Shown here piece after piece: positions 24,454 to 34,061 of a stretch of 64,000 nt of DNA; the first letter of the stretch is position 1; every line of letters starts with the position of its first letter. A program made the translations under genes and the position numbers. The notes beneath the pieces are model-generated. The model worked only from the letters and a program-made list of their open reading frames with translations. It was not told the origin of the DNA and did no database searches. This DNA is from Palsa-504 sp963819785. Its GTDB lineage: Bacteria; Actinomycetota; Actinomycetes; Streptosporangiales; Streptosporangiaceae. Location: the NCBI GenBank assembly GCA_963819785.1, contig CAWFXW010000002.1, positions 186,001 to 250,000 of the forward strand. Direction: 5' to 3'.

Positions 24454-25911
24454 ATGGCGGTAAGACAGGCCAATTTGGCCTGGGACACCCTGCTGGACCT
24501 GTCCGCGACCAGGCCGGGGCCGCTGCACATGCGGCTGGCCGCGGCGATCAGGGCGGCGATCAGGGACGGGCGGCTGCCGGTCGGCGCGGCACTGCCGCCC
24601 AGCCGGATGCTGGCGACCGACCTGGGCGTCTCGCGCTGGACCGTCACCGAGGCGTATAGCCAGCTCGTCACCGAGGGGTACCTGACCGGCAAGACCGGTT
24701 CGGCCACCCGGGTGACCTGGTCGCCCCGGCCCGGCGATGAGCCACCGGCCCGGCAGGCCCGCCAGCGGCCGGCGCCGACCGCCAGGACCACCCGTGCGGC
24801 CGGCTTCGACCTAGCTTCCTGCACGCCTGATCTGCGGGGCTTTCCCCGCCGCCAGTGGGTCGAGGCGATCAGGGCGGCGGCCGAGGTCGCGCCGTTCGAC
24901 CGGCTCTCCTACTCCGAGCCGGGCGGCCTGCCGGAGTTGCGCACCGTCCTGGCCGAGCACCTGAACCGGAGCCGGGGCGCCGCGGCCGAACCGGACACGA
25001 TCTGCATCGTCATGGGCGCCGGGCAGGGCATGTCCCGGCTGTGCCGCGCGCTGCGGGCCGACGGGCACACCGCGATCGGCATGGAGGATCCCGGATCCCC
25101 GCGGCTGTTCCAGGCCGCGCAGGAGGCGGGCCTGGAACTGGTGCCGCTTCCGGTAGACGACGACGGCCTGGTCGTCGGCGCCCTGGACGGCCAGCCCGGC
25201 CTGCGCGCCGTGTGCGTGGGCGCGGCCCGGCAGGTGGCGCTCGGCGGCCCGCTGGCCCCGCACCGCCGCCCGGCGCTGGTGGACTGGGCGCGGCGGGTGG
25301 ACGGGCTGGTCATCGAGGACGACTTCCTCTCCGAGTTCAGCTACGACCACCCCGCTCCGCCGGTGATGCAGGGGACGGCCAGGGACCGGGTAGCGCTGCT
25401 GGGGTCGATGAGCCAGGCGCTCGGGCCCACGGTCGGTATCGGCTGGGTGGTGGCGCCCCGCCGGTGGGTGCAGGCGGTGCGGGCTGAGCACGAGATCCAG
25501 TTGCTCCCGCCCGCGCTCAACCAGCTCGCGCTGGTCGAGCTCATGCAGTCCGGTGCCTACGACCGGCACCTGCGCGCCGCGCGGCAGCGATACCGCGCCC
25601 GCCGCAACGCCCTGGTCGACGCGCTGCGCCAGCACCTGCCCGAGTACCGCGTGCGCGGCGCCGAGGCAGGCATGCAGCTCTTGCTCGAGCTGCCGCCCGG
25701 GACCGATGAGACCGCGATCGTGCGGGCCGCCGCCCGGCGCGGCATCGAGCTGTGGAACCTTTACGAGATGCGACTCCAGCCCGAACCATCGGCCCCGGGA
25801 CTCCTGGTTGGCTACGGCAGCATCAAGGACGCCGCGATCGACGCGGCCGTCGCGGCGCTGGCCGAGGTCATCCGCGAGACCGGCGGACCGATGAGCCCGG
25901 CCGGCCGCTGA
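24454..25911 (+). CDS. MocR-like GntR/aminotransferase-fold regulator lacking the PLP lysine
   Basis: A 485-residue protein with an N-terminal GntR winged helix (MRLAAAIRAAIRDGRLPVG, LPPSRMLATDLGVSRWTVTEAY at about residues 25-70) and a C-terminal class I aminotransferase-like domain. In MocR/PdxR proteins a Lys in an SKTLAP-like motif binds PLP. Here the matching stretch is LLGSMSQALGPTVGIGWV, with Gln (codon 25414-25416) in place of Lys, and the usual DDY is DDF. It may therefore bind a different ligand or none. Divergent from the small gene at 24188. Confidence 0.85.
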   Translation: MAVRQANLAWDTLLDLSATRPGPLHMRLAAAIRAAIRDGRLPVGAALPPSRMLATDLGVSRWTVTEAYSQLVTEGYLTGKTGSATRVTWSPRPGDEPPARQARQRPAPTARTTRAAGFDLASCTPDLRGFPRRQWVEAIRAAAEVAPFDRLSYSEPGGLPELRTVLAEHLNRSRGAAAEPDTICIVMGAGQGMSRLCRALRADGHTAIGMEDPGSPRLFQAAQEAGLELVPLPVDDDGLVVGALDGQPGLRAVCVGAARQVALGGPLAPHRRPALVDWARRVDGLVIEDDFLSEFSYDHPAPPVMQGTARDRVALLGSMSQALGPTVGIGWVVAPRRWVQAVRAEHEIQLLPPALNQLALVELMQSGAYDRHLRAARQRYRARRNALVDALRQHLPEYRVRGAEAGMQLLLELPPGTDETAIVRAAARRGIELWNLYEMRLQPEPSAPGLLVGYGSIKDAAIDAAVAALAEVIRETGGPMSPAGR

Positions 25912-25984
25912 CGTCCTATGGGTTATGAGCGAACCGAAGACCTACACCCTTGACGTGCCACCCCGGGCCGGGTACCGACCGCGG

Positions 25985-26959
25985 TCAGGAGTTGGCGCGG
26001 AAGGGCTCGGCTAGCTGGTTGGCCACCAGGAGCAGGGCGGGGCGGGACGGCCCGTCCTGCTCGACCGGGACCGGGCGGCCGTCCAGGCCGGTGCGGCCCA
26101 CGGGATGGCGGCGGGCCGGGAACCTCGCGTAGCCGATCAGGGCGTCCCAGACGGTCAGCACCACGCCCAGGTTGACGGCCTGGTTGTCGGTCGCGTGGTG
26201 CAGCCGGTGGTAGGCCGGGCTCACGATCACGCGGCCGACCGGGCCGAACGTCCAGCGAAGGTTGGCGTGCTGCAGCGTGCCAACGCAGACGTAGATCGTG
26301 ATCAGCACCGGGGCTATCGCGCGCGTCGGGATCAGGACCACCACCGGGATCGTGGCCAGGATGAACCCCGTGGTGTGCATGAGCGGGTGGGCGCGGAAGG
26401 AGGTCAGGACGCTGAGCTCCTCCTGGCTGTGATGCAGCGCGTGGAAGCGCCACAACGGCTCGAGCTTGTGGTCGGCGAAGTGGGCCAGCCAGTTGGCGGC
26501 GTCCATGGCCACGATGGTGAGCGGGATGATCAGCCAAGCGGACCAGTGCGCGGTGGCGCGCAGTTCGAGCCAGCGCGCGTGGCTCCCGATCAGCGACGCG
26601 GCCCCGACGCTGAGCAGCGTCATCAGCGGGATCACCACGGCGGCGTGCAGGGCCAGGTAGCACGCGTCCTGCACGTGGCCGCGGGCCAGGACCGGACGCG
26701 GCTCGGCCGGCCAGATCCGTTCGCAGATCCCGGTCGCGACCACGAGCGCGATGAGCAGCGGGGCGGCGAGCTCGCCCCACCCGGCCGAGAGCACCGCCGC
26801 CAGGCGGCCCTGCTGGAGCAGGTCAGCGACGGCGGCCCACACGATGAGGGCGGTGATCGCGGCCAGGACAACCGAGGACAGACACAGGCGCCGCCGCTGG
26901 GGCCGCTGGGCCCGCGCTGGAGCGCGCATCCCGATCTGCTCGATCTGCGAAGCGGACAC
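25985..26959 (-). CDS. Sterol desaturase / fatty-acid hydroxylase family protein
   Basis: A 324-residue integral membrane non-haem di-iron oxygenase. It has three of the His motifs of the family: HFADH (about residue 164), HALHHS (about 175) and HRLHHA (about 240). Several membrane segments surround them. Substrate class (sterol, carotenoid, fatty acid or alkylglycerol) cannot be told. GTG start with GGAGGAG 7 nt upstream. Confidence 0.9.
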   Translation of the reverse strand: MSASQIEQIGMRAPARAQRPQRRRLCLSSVVLAAITALIVWAAVADLLQQGRLAAVLSAGWGELAAPLLIALVVATGICERIWPAEPRPVLARGHVQDACYLALHAAVVIPLMTLLSVGAASLIGSHARWLELRATAHWSAWLIIPLTIVAMDAANWLAHFADHKLEPLWRFHALHHSQEELSVLTSFRAHPLMHTTGFILATIPVVVLIPTRAIAPVLITIYVCVGTLQHANLRWTFGPVGRVIVSPAYHRLHHATDNQAVNLGVVLTVWDALIGYARFPARRHPVGRTGLDGRPVPVEQDGPSRPALLLVANQLAEPFRANS

Positions 26960-27035
26960 CAGCGCTCCTCCACTCGTGCGGCCTTCGTCTCAGTACTACG
27001 GCCGGGGCTCTGATGCGTTCAGTTCGTCGTGACGG

Positions 27036-27446
27036 TTACGCCTTCGGTGCCTGCGAGATCCGGACCATGTTGCCCGAGGGATCGCGGAACGCGCAGTCGC
27101 GCGGCCCCCACGGCTGGTCGATGGGCTCCTGCAGGACCTCGGCGCCGGAGGCCCGCACCTTCTCGAAGGCCGCGTCGAGATTGTCGACGCTGAAGATGGT
27201 AATCGGCAGAACGCCCTTGGTGAGCAGTTCCTGCAAGGCGTCGCCGTCGGCCTGCGACCGGCCGGCGTGCGGCTCGGAGAGCACGATGCCAAGGCCCGGT
27301 TGATCCGGGCTGCCGACGGTGACCCAGCGGAACTCGCCAGAGGCGACGTCGTTGAGTACGTCGAGGCCGAGCGCATCACGGTAGAAGCCGAGCGATTCGT
27401 CCAGGTCGTTGACGGTGATGTGGCAGTACTGGAGTGCGATGGTCAT
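27036..27446 (-). CDS. VOC (glyoxalase/bleomycin-resistance) family protein
   Basis: A 136-residue vicinal-oxygen-chelate protein: QYCHITVNDLDESLGFYRD at the start and the second half ending RDCAFRDPSGNMVRISQ. ATG 27446 gives the standard start. It is next to an AraC-family gene on the same strand (10 bp gap), and VOC-AraC pairs are common in actinomycetes. Confidence 0.88.
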   Translation of the reverse strand: MTIALQYCHITVNDLDESLGFYRDALGLDVLNDVASGEFRWVTVGSPDQPGLGIVLSEPHAGRSQADGDALQELLTKGVLPITIFSVDNLDAAFEKVRASGAEVLQEPIDQPWGPRDCAFRDPSGNMVRISQAPKA

Positions 27447-27456
27447 GCGGCCAACC

Positions 27457-27918
27457 CTAGGCGGCACTTTCCGGGGTCGCTTCTCCATTCCCGCTCGATG
27501 CGTTGGCGTTCTTGCTGGCCGCGTTCCTGATCGGCCGGGTCTGCACCATGGCCACGCACCCGGGCATCGCTTCCTCGGCGGCGTGCTTTCGGCTGCGATA
27601 CGCGCTGGGTGTCTCCCCGACGATCTCGGTGAAGCGCGAACTGAACGAGCCGAGTGAGGTACAGCCGACCGTCATGCACGCGTCGGTGACGCTCATACCA
27701 CCGCGCAGCAGTGCCATCGCGCGCTCGATCCGGCGGGTCATGAGATAGCTGTACGGCGTCTCGCCATAGGCCGCCCGGAACTGCCGCGAAAAGTGCGCCG
27801 GCGACATGAGCGCGCGCTGGGCCATGGTCGGCACATCGAGCGGGCGTGCGTACTCCCGGTCGATCAGATCCCGCGCCCGGCGCAGGTGCGCAAGGTTCTC
27901 GAGTTCTTGCCGGTCCAT
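27457..27918 (-). CDS. AraC family transcriptional regulator
   Basis: A 153-residue protein made almost only of the AraC DNA-binding domain: LDVPTMAQRALMSPAHFSRQF (first helix-turn-helix) and SVTDACMTVGCTSLGSFSSRF (second). There is no separate ligand domain. The C-terminal tail is polar and probably disordered. It sits upstream of the VOC gene, which it may regulate. Confidence 0.9.
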   Translation of the reverse strand: MDRQELENLAHLRRARDLIDREYARPLDVPTMAQRALMSPAHFSRQFRAAYGETPYSYLMTRRIERAMALLRGGMSVTDACMTVGCTSLGSFSSRFTEIVGETPSAYRSRKHAAEEAMPGCVAMVQTRPIRNAASKNANASSGNGEATPESAA

Positions 27919-28184
27919 GCCACGACGCTACCATCTGTCTCTGACCAGCACAGATGACCCGCATGGACGCTTTGGCTGGACGGTTGGATGCCGCATCGGG
28001 CGGAGCTCCGAGTGCGGGTATGTATCCGGCAAATACTTCGACTAGTGCCGCAACAGGCCCATTGACGGTTCTGTGTTGCGCTGGGCCACATCAGCCTGTC
28101 CGCCACCAGGTAAACAGCGGTGAATGATCACCACGCCGATGCCGCCCAGCATAGGTTGATCATGAAGGCCAGCCCGGCGCCGAA

Positions 28185-28210
28185 CCAGGTGAAACTGGGT
28201 TTTCACCTGG
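28185..28210. terminator. Perfect 10-bp hairpin 3' of the AlkZ-like gene
   Basis: CCAGGTGAAA and TTTCACCTGG form a perfect 10-bp stem around a 6-nt loop. It lies 20 bp beyond the stop of the minus-strand AlkZ-like gene, so it is likely a terminator for that transcript. Confidence 0.6.
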
Positions 28211-28229
28211 CCAGGATGGTGCCGTCAAT

Positions 28230-29035
28230 CTAGTGCGTATTGCTCGGGCCAGCAGTGAGGTGAGCGTCGAGTCGACGCAGGCGGCCTGCACGGATCAGGT
28301 CGGCGATGAGGGTGCCCGTCCAGTACCACTGCCAGGAGAACCAGCGCCGGGCCTCGGCTTCCTGGACGACGACAGCGGCACGGACGCCGGCCACGATCAG
28401 GTCGCCGAGCGCTGTTTCCGGGTCGGCGTGCGGCGCGTCCCGGCCATTGTTGTAGGCCTGGTCCCAACGGAACAGTTCACTGCCGTGCGTGTGCCCTTCG
28501 CCGTGATTGGCGGTCATGACCACCGAGCGGGCAACGAGCGCGCCGCAGCGCTCCAGCGGAGCGCGCAGCGCCTTCAGTTCCTGGCGCTTAAGGCCCAGTT
28601 CCAGGCGCAGGTCTTCAGAGCTCGACGGGCCCGCCTGCGCCAAGTGGTCGAGTAGCCGGCGCCAGCCGGCGTGCTCGGCCCGCATCCTGGCTGTCTCGGC
28701 TCGGCAGATGGGGTCGAGCAGCGCGGCGGTCTCGGAGCTGACCAGGAGGTTCTTGCCCCGGTGCACGGCGACGCAGAGGTAGCCGCGCCCGGTCAGCTCG
28801 CCGAACCACGGCCACTTTGTCGCGGGCCAGGTCGCGAAGCCCGGGCTGCCTGGCTTGAACGGTTCTTCATGGCACGCCTCGTACAAGCTAGGCAGCGCGC
28901 TGTCCGTCGTCCTGGTGAGCATCCCGCGATCGCGGAGGAACCCTTCGGCCTCATCAAGTGAGCCGAGCGCCCGGTCGGCGGGATCAGCCGGCACTCGTAG
29001 GCACGGCGTTCACGAAGTGCGGCCAGCGACTCCAC
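28230..29035 (-). CDS. AlkZ-like DNA-glycosylase-related protein (frame-broken near 5' end)
   Basis: A protein of about 268 residues if the frame is restored. The main frame (from about 28994) reads RALGSLDEAEGFLRDRGMLT, LPSLYEACHEEPFKPGSPGF and a C-terminal AVVVQEAEARRWFSW, features I associate with AlkZ-like HTH_42 winged-helix proteins. The start VESLAALRERRAYECRL is in another frame beginning with GTG 29035. The two join if one base is added near 28986. AlkZ proteins unhook DNA cross-links, but catalytic QxQ residues are not evident, so function is uncertain. Confidence 0.65.
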
Positions 29036-29115
29036 GGGGCCAGGCTAACCCCTGGCCCGGGCACGAACGGGACAATACCGCGGTGACCTGGGATCTGGGC
29101 AGCTAAGATGCAGCG

Positions 29116-30192
29116 GTGGCAACGGCTGCCCGGCGGTCCAGGCTGATCCTCGCCAGCGAGGTGATTACCGGCCTGCTCGCGGCGGCGGTGCTGACGGCCG
29201 GCTGCGGAGGTTCGGCGAGCCACTCAGCGTGGGTCCCGGCCAGGCCTTCGGCTCTGGTCAGCTCCGCGCCGGCGGTCCGCGACAAGCCGGCCTCGGCCGG
29301 CGCCGCCCGTGCCGTCTCCCCCGGTGTGGCCGGCCGGTACCGGGTGGGCGAGCGGCAGCTGGTCTTCACCGAGCCCGCCCACGTCGGGGTGACCGGTCAG
29401 CACCTCGGCGCGCGTTCGCTGCTGACCGTGATCCGCTACCCGGCGGCCCGGAGCGCGGCCGGAACCTGGGCGGCCGGCGGCCCGTTCCCGGTGGTGATGT
29501 TCGCCCCGGGATTCCGGCAGTGCAGCGGGACGTACGAGAACCTGCTCCGGGCCTGGGCCAGCGCCGGCTACGTGGTCGTCTCGGTGGACTTCCCGCGCAC
29601 CAGCTGTCGGGTCGCCTCCACGGCCTACGAGCCGGATCTGGTCAACCAGCCCGGCGACGTGTCCTACGTCCTGAGCCAGGTGCTGGCGCTGGGCGCCCGG
29701 CCGGATGGCTTCCTGTCCGGGCGGCTGAACCCGCGCGAGGTCGCCGCGGCGGGCCAGTCCGACGGCGGGGACACCGTCGCGGCCCTGGGCGGTAACGCCT
29801 GCTGCCAGGAGCACCGGCTGAAGGCGGTGGCGGTGCTGTCCGGCGCGGAGTGGCCGCCCATGCCCGGCAGGTACTTCCCGGGCGCGGCGCCGCCGATGCT
29901 GTTCGTGCAGGGCAGCGCGGACACGATCAATCCGCCGTGGACCAGCGTGCAGCTGTACCGCGCGGACCGGGCCGGGTCGCGGTATTACCTGGACCTGTTC
30001 GGGGCCGACCACATGGTCCCCTACACCGGGGACAACGCGGTGGAACGGCTGGTGGCCCGCGTCACCCTGGCGTTCTTCGACCGGTACCTGCTCGGCGGCA
30101 AGGCGGCGCTGACCGCGGCGACGCGGGCGGCGGACAGCAGCGGCATCGCCGTCCTGGACAGCGGCGGCCGGCTCCCCTCTGGCACCAGCTGA
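29116..30192 (+). CDS. Secreted alpha/beta hydrolase lipoprotein
   Basis: A 358-residue lipoprotein (lipobox LTAGC, Cys about 30) with an alpha/beta hydrolase fold of the dienelactone/PETase-like or PAF-acetylhydrolase type. Motifs: PVVMFAPGF (oxyanion region), AGQSDGG with the nucleophile Ser (about residue 215), QGSADTINPP for the acid and FGADHMVPY for the His. All three triad residues are present. A long Ala/Ser-rich linker precedes the domain. GTG start. Confidence 0.85.
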   Translation: MATAARRSRLILASEVITGLLAAAVLTAGCGGSASHSAWVPARPSALVSSAPAVRDKPASAGAARAVSPGVAGRYRVGERQLVFTEPAHVGVTGQHLGARSLLTVIRYPAARSAAGTWAAGGPFPVVMFAPGFRQCSGTYENLLRAWASAGYVVVSVDFPRTSCRVASTAYEPDLVNQPGDVSYVLSQVLALGARPDGFLSGRLNPREVAAAGQSDGGDTVAALGGNACCQEHRLKAVAVLSGAEWPPMPGRYFPGAAPPMLFVQGSADTINPPWTSVQLYRADRAGSRYYLDLFGADHMVPYTGDNAVERLVARVTLAFFDRYLLGGKAALTAATRAADSSGIAVLDSGGRLPSGTS

Positions 30193-30298
30193 CCCGGTGT
30201 TGCGCGCGGCTCAGCCGGCTCGGTGTCCATCCGGGCGGCGGCCGTTCGATATTAGGGAGTAGGTCACTGCAGCTCAGATTGTGCCGGAGGGACAGACC

Positions 30299-30340
30299 AT
30301 GAAGTACATGCTGCTGCTCCGTCATCGTCCGGCGCATGCG
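30299..30340 (+). pseudogene. Possible remnant of a YCII-type gene start
   Basis: GGAGGGACAGACC is followed by ATG and codons reading MKYMLLL, which is the usual first strand of YCII/DGPF proteins (for example MKYMLLLY). After about eight codons the frame loses any similarity and runs into the antisense of miaB. It looks like a truncated gene start but the evidence is short. Confidence 0.35.
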
Positions 30341-30349
30341 AGATGTCAC

Positions 30350-31822
30350 CTAGGCGCGGGGCGCGGGCATGCCCAGCAGGACGGGGGCGGCGGGGGTGGC
30401 GATGGCGGCCGCCCAGGAGTCGCCGGCGCGGGTGCGGCGCAGGGACAGCGGCTCGGCGTCGGACAGCAGGTAGTGCGGGGCGGCGCGGGTGACGGCCACG
30501 GTGACGACGTCGCCGGGCCGCGGGGTCAGCCCGTGCGGGGCGAAGTGGACCAGGCGGTTGTCCCGGGCGCGGCCGGACATGCGGTGGGTGGCGGCGTCCT
30601 TGCGGCCCTCCCCCTCGGCGACCAGCACCTCGACGGTCGCGCCGGTCAGCTTCTGGTTCTCGGCGTAGGTGGTCTCCTCGACCAGGGCGGTCAGCCGGTC
30701 GTAGCGTTCCTGCACGACGACCGCCGGGACCTGCCCGTCCATGGTGGCGGCGGGCGTGCCGGGCCGGATCGAGTAGCGGAAGGTGAACGCCCCCGCGAAG
30801 TGCGCCTGGCGGACCAGGCTCAGGGTGTCCTCGAAGTCCTGGTCGGTCTCGCCGGGGAAGCCGACGATGATGTCGGTGGTGATGGCGGCGTCGGGGATGC
30901 CGGCCCGGACCCGGTCCAGGATGGCCAGGTAGCGGTCGCGGCGGTAGGCGCGGCGCATGGCCTTCAGCACGGTGTCCGACCCGGACTGCAGCGGCATGTG
31001 CAGGCTGGGCATGACGTTCGGGGTCTGCGCCATCGCGTCGATCACGTCGTCGGTGAAGTCCCGGGGGTGCGGGGAGGTGAAGCGGACCCGCTCCAGTCCC
31101 TCGACCTGCCCGCAGCTGCGCAGCAGCTTGCCGAACGCCTGCCGGTCGCCGAACTCGGCGCCGTAGGAGTTCACGTTCTGGCCGAGCAGCGTGACCTCGA
31201 GGACGCCGTCGGCGACCAGCGCGCCGATCTCGGCCAGGATGTCGCCGGGTCGGCGGTCGCGCTCCTTGCCCCGCAGGCTGGGCACGATGCAGAAGGTGCA
31301 GGTGTTGTTGCAGCCGACCGAGATCGAGACCCAGGCGGAATAGGCGGACTGACGGCGGGCGGGCAGCAGCGAGGGGAACGTCTCGAGCGTCTCGGCGAAC
31401 TCGGCCTGTGCCTCGTTCCTGAGCCGGGCCCGCTCGAGCAGGTCGGGCAGCGAGGCCATGTTGTGGGTGCCGTACACCACGTCGACCCAGGGGGCGCGCT
31501 GGGTGATCTTGGTCCGTTCCATCTGGGCCAGGCAGCCGCCCACCGCGATCTGCATGCCGTTCTTCTTCTGCGGCAGCAGGTGGCCCAGGTTCCCGTACAG
31601 CCGGTCGGCCGCGTTCTCGCGGACCGCGCAGGTGTTGAACACCACCACGTCCGGGGTCTGGCCTTCGGCGGCGGGCTGGTAGCCCGCCGCGTCCAGCAGG
31701 CCGGCCAGGCGTTCGGAGTCGTGCGCGTTCATCTGGCACCCGTAGGTGCGGATCTGGTAGGTGCGGCCGCCGGCAGTCACACAAACAGGATAGGGGGCTG
31801 CCGGGTGCGTCACGTGAACCAT
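30350..31822 (-). CDS. miaB: tRNA (N6-isopentenyladenosine(37)-C2)-methylthiotransferase MiaB
   Basis: A ~490-residue radical SAM enzyme that thiomethylates i6A37 of tRNAs. The N-terminal MTTase domain has Cys in YGCQMN, CAVREN and GGCLAQ. The radical SAM cluster motif is CNNTCTFC. A TRAM domain lies near the C-terminus (about residues 360-430). I used ATG 31822 (MVHVTHPAA); shorter or longer starts are possible. It is divergent from the S9 peptidase gene with only 36 bp between start codons. Confidence 0.95.
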   Translation of the reverse strand: MVHVTHPAAPYPVCVTAGGRTYQIRTYGCQMNAHDSERLAGLLDAAGYQPAAEGQTPDVVVFNTCAVRENAADRLYGNLGHLLPQKKNGMQIAVGGCLAQMERTKITQRAPWVDVVYGTHNMASLPDLLERARLRNEAQAEFAETLETFPSLLPARRQSAYSAWVSISVGCNNTCTFCIVPSLRGKERDRRPGDILAEIGALVADGVLEVTLLGQNVNSYGAEFGDRQAFGKLLRSCGQVEGLERVRFTSPHPRDFTDDVIDAMAQTPNVMPSLHMPLQSGSDTVLKAMRRAYRRDRYLAILDRVRAGIPDAAITTDIIVGFPGETDQDFEDTLSLVRQAHFAGAFTFRYSIRPGTPAATMDGQVPAVVVQERYDRLTALVEETTYAENQKLTGATVEVLVAEGEGRKDAATHRMSGRARDNRLVHFAPHGLTPRPGDVVTVAVTRAAPHYLLSDAEPLSLRRTRAGDSWAAAIATPAAPVLLGMPAPRA

Positions 31823-31858
31823 GGCGAGGCGCCTCTGACGTGATATATCTGTAGGCAA

Positions 31859-33935
31859 ATGACTACAGAAACGCACACCTTTGGGGAATGGCCCTCCCCG
31901 ATCACGGGTGCCGACGTGGCGCGCGGGCGGGTAGGCCTCTCGTTCCCGGTCATCACCGGCTCGCAGGTTTGGTGGCAGGAGATCCGGCCGTCGGAGGACG
32001 GCCGACTGGCGGTGGTCTGCCAGGGCCCGGAACGGCGTCCGCCGGGACCTGCTCCCCGCGCCGTGGAACGCCAGGACCCGCGTGCACGAGTACGGCGGTC
32101 AGTCCTACCTGCCGTTGCCCGACGGCTTCCTGTTCGCGAACTTCGCCGACCAGCGGCTCTACCGTGCCGGGGGGGAATGGGGGGGCGGGCAGCCCCCCCA
32201 TGCGGGGGGTCACCGGGGGGTCGTCCCCCGGGGGCAAATACGGCCGCTGACCGCGGCGCCCGGTGCGCAGGGCGCCGACCGGTTCGCCGACTTCGTGCTC
32301 GCCCCCGGCGGGGACGAGGTGTGGTGCGTCCGGGAGCGGCACGCGGCCGGCCGGATCACCCGGGCGATCGTGGCCGTACCGCTCGACGGCTCGGCGGCCG
32401 ACGACGCGGACGCGGTCCGCGTGCTGGTCAGCGGCTCGGACTTCTACGCCTTCCCGGCTCCGTCGCCGGACGGCAGCATGCTGGCCTGGATCTGCTGGGA
32501 TCACCCGCGGATGCCGTGGGACGGCACCGAACTGCGGGTAGCCGCGCCCGGCGACCGGCGGCACCAGGTCGTGATGGGCGGCGACCGGGAGTCGGTGCTG
32601 GCACCGGTATGGCGCGACGACCGCAGTCTGTACGCGGTCTCGGACCGGTCCGGATGGTGGAACCTGTACCTGGCCGGGCCGGTGGGGACGCCCCGGGCGC
32701 TGTGCCCGCGCGAGGAGGAGTTCGCCGCCCCGCTGTGGCAGCTCGGCACCTACCCGTACGCGGTGCTCGGCGACGGCCGCCTGGCGGTCAGCCACGGGAC
32801 CGGACCCTCGCGGCTCGGGGTGCTCGACCCGGAGACGGGTCAGCTGACCGACGTCGACCTGCCGTACCAGGCGTTCTCGCCCTGGCTTTCGGCCTCCGGA
32901 CGGAGCGTGGCCGCGACCGCGGGCGGCCCGGCGGTGCCGCTCACCGTGATCCGGGTCGACATCCCCCCGGTGATGGGCACAGCCGGGGAACCGGCGCAGG
33001 TCACCGAGCTGCGCCGGGAGACCGAGGAGCTGCCCGACGCCGCCTACCTGCCGGTGCCGCGGGCCGAACGGCTGACCGGGCCGTCCGGCTCGGAGGTGCA
33101 CGCGCTTGTCTACCCGCCGGCCAACCCCGCGGTGTCGGCGCCCGAGGGCGAGCTGCCGCCGTACATCGTCTGGGTGCACGGCGGGCCGACCTCGCACGTG
33201 GTCCCCCGGCTCGACCTGGAGAAGGCGTTCTTCACCAGCCGGGGCATCGGGATCATCGACGTGAACTACGGCGGCTCGAGCGGTTACGGCCGGGCCTACC
33301 GGGAACGGCTGCGCGGCCAGTGGGGCGTGGCCGACGTGGCCGACGTGATCACGGCCGTGCTCGCGCTGGCCGAGGTCGGCGAGGCGGACGGGAAGCGGCT
33401 CGGCATCCGCGGGCACTCGGCCGGAGGCTGGACCGCCCTGGCCGCCGTGACCTCCGGGATCAAGGCGGCGGACACCGAACCGGAGCGGAGCGCCGTGTTC
33501 GCGGCGGCCGTGTCCTACTACGGCGTCAGCGACCTGCGCGTGCTCGCGGCCGAGACGCACGACTTCGAATCACGGTACCTGGACGGTCTGGTCGGGCCGC
33601 TGCCGGAGTGCGGCGCGCTGTACGCCCAGCGAGCGCCGGCGGGTCACGTGAACGACCTCACCTGCCCGATCCTGCTGCTACAGGGGCTCGACGACCCGGT
33701 GGTGCCGCCGGTCCAGGCCGAAACCATCGCCGCCGAACTGGCCGCACACGGGATTCCCTACGCGTTCTTGACCTTCGCGGGCGAGTCGCACGGATTCCGG
33801 AAGGCGGACAGCATCGTCGCCAGCCTCGAGGCGGAGCTGTCCTGGTACGGCCAGACCATGGGTTTCACCCCGCCGGGCGTGCCGATGGTCCCGGTAGCGG
33901 GGGCCGACGCGCGCACCACGGTCCGTTCAGGATAA
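31859..33935 (+). CDS. S9 family peptidase (prolyl-oligopeptidase-like), frame-broken near 5' end
   Basis: A peptidase of about 691 residues if restored. The start is MTTETHTFGEWPSPITGADV in one frame to about 32029. From there another frame carries NGVRRDLLPAPWNARTRVHE, the expected next segment, so one base is extra near 32030. The C-terminal alpha/beta hydrolase has WVHGGPTSH, the nucleophile RGHSAGGW, LQGLDDPVVPP and GESHGF, a full Ser-Asp-His set. A GC-rich double-hairpin insert (32170-32240) adds an atypical loop in the beta-propeller part. Stop TAA lies inside a dispersed motif copy. Confidence 0.85.
32170..32240. repeat. GC-rich double-hairpin insertion inside the S9 peptidase gene
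   Basis: Runs of G and C form two hairpins: GGGGGGGC-GGGCA-GCCCCCCC (32179-32199) and CCGGGGG-GTCGT-CCCCCGG (32213-32231). It ends GGGGGCAAATA. It is translated in frame as a Gly-rich loop (GGEWGGGQPPHAGGHRG...) not expected in the family. It resembles REP-like repeats of GC-rich genomes, though no second copy is in the window. Confidence 0.7.
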
Positions 33936-33947
33936 AAAGAGGTATGG
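33916..33947 (+). repeat. Dispersed motif site 2
   Basis: CCACGGTCCGTTCAG followed by GATAAAAAGA. It spans the stop codon of the S9 peptidase gene (TAA at 33933-33935). One mismatch in the CGTTCGG core. Confidence 0.6.
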
Positions 33948-34061
33948 CTGAGGGGAAGCAGTTGCCAAGGTAGCGGGTCGGCCTGGACAGTTATCTTCTA
34001 GTATCAACTGTTCTCTTCGGGGTCCGTTTGCTGGCGGATTGGGTGGGTGGGACTCGGCGTT

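Noticed and set aside
30281..31843. A 520-codon plus-strand open frame starting near MKYMLLL
   Set aside because: After the first few codons it is the antisense of miaB. Only the start was kept as a possible remnant.
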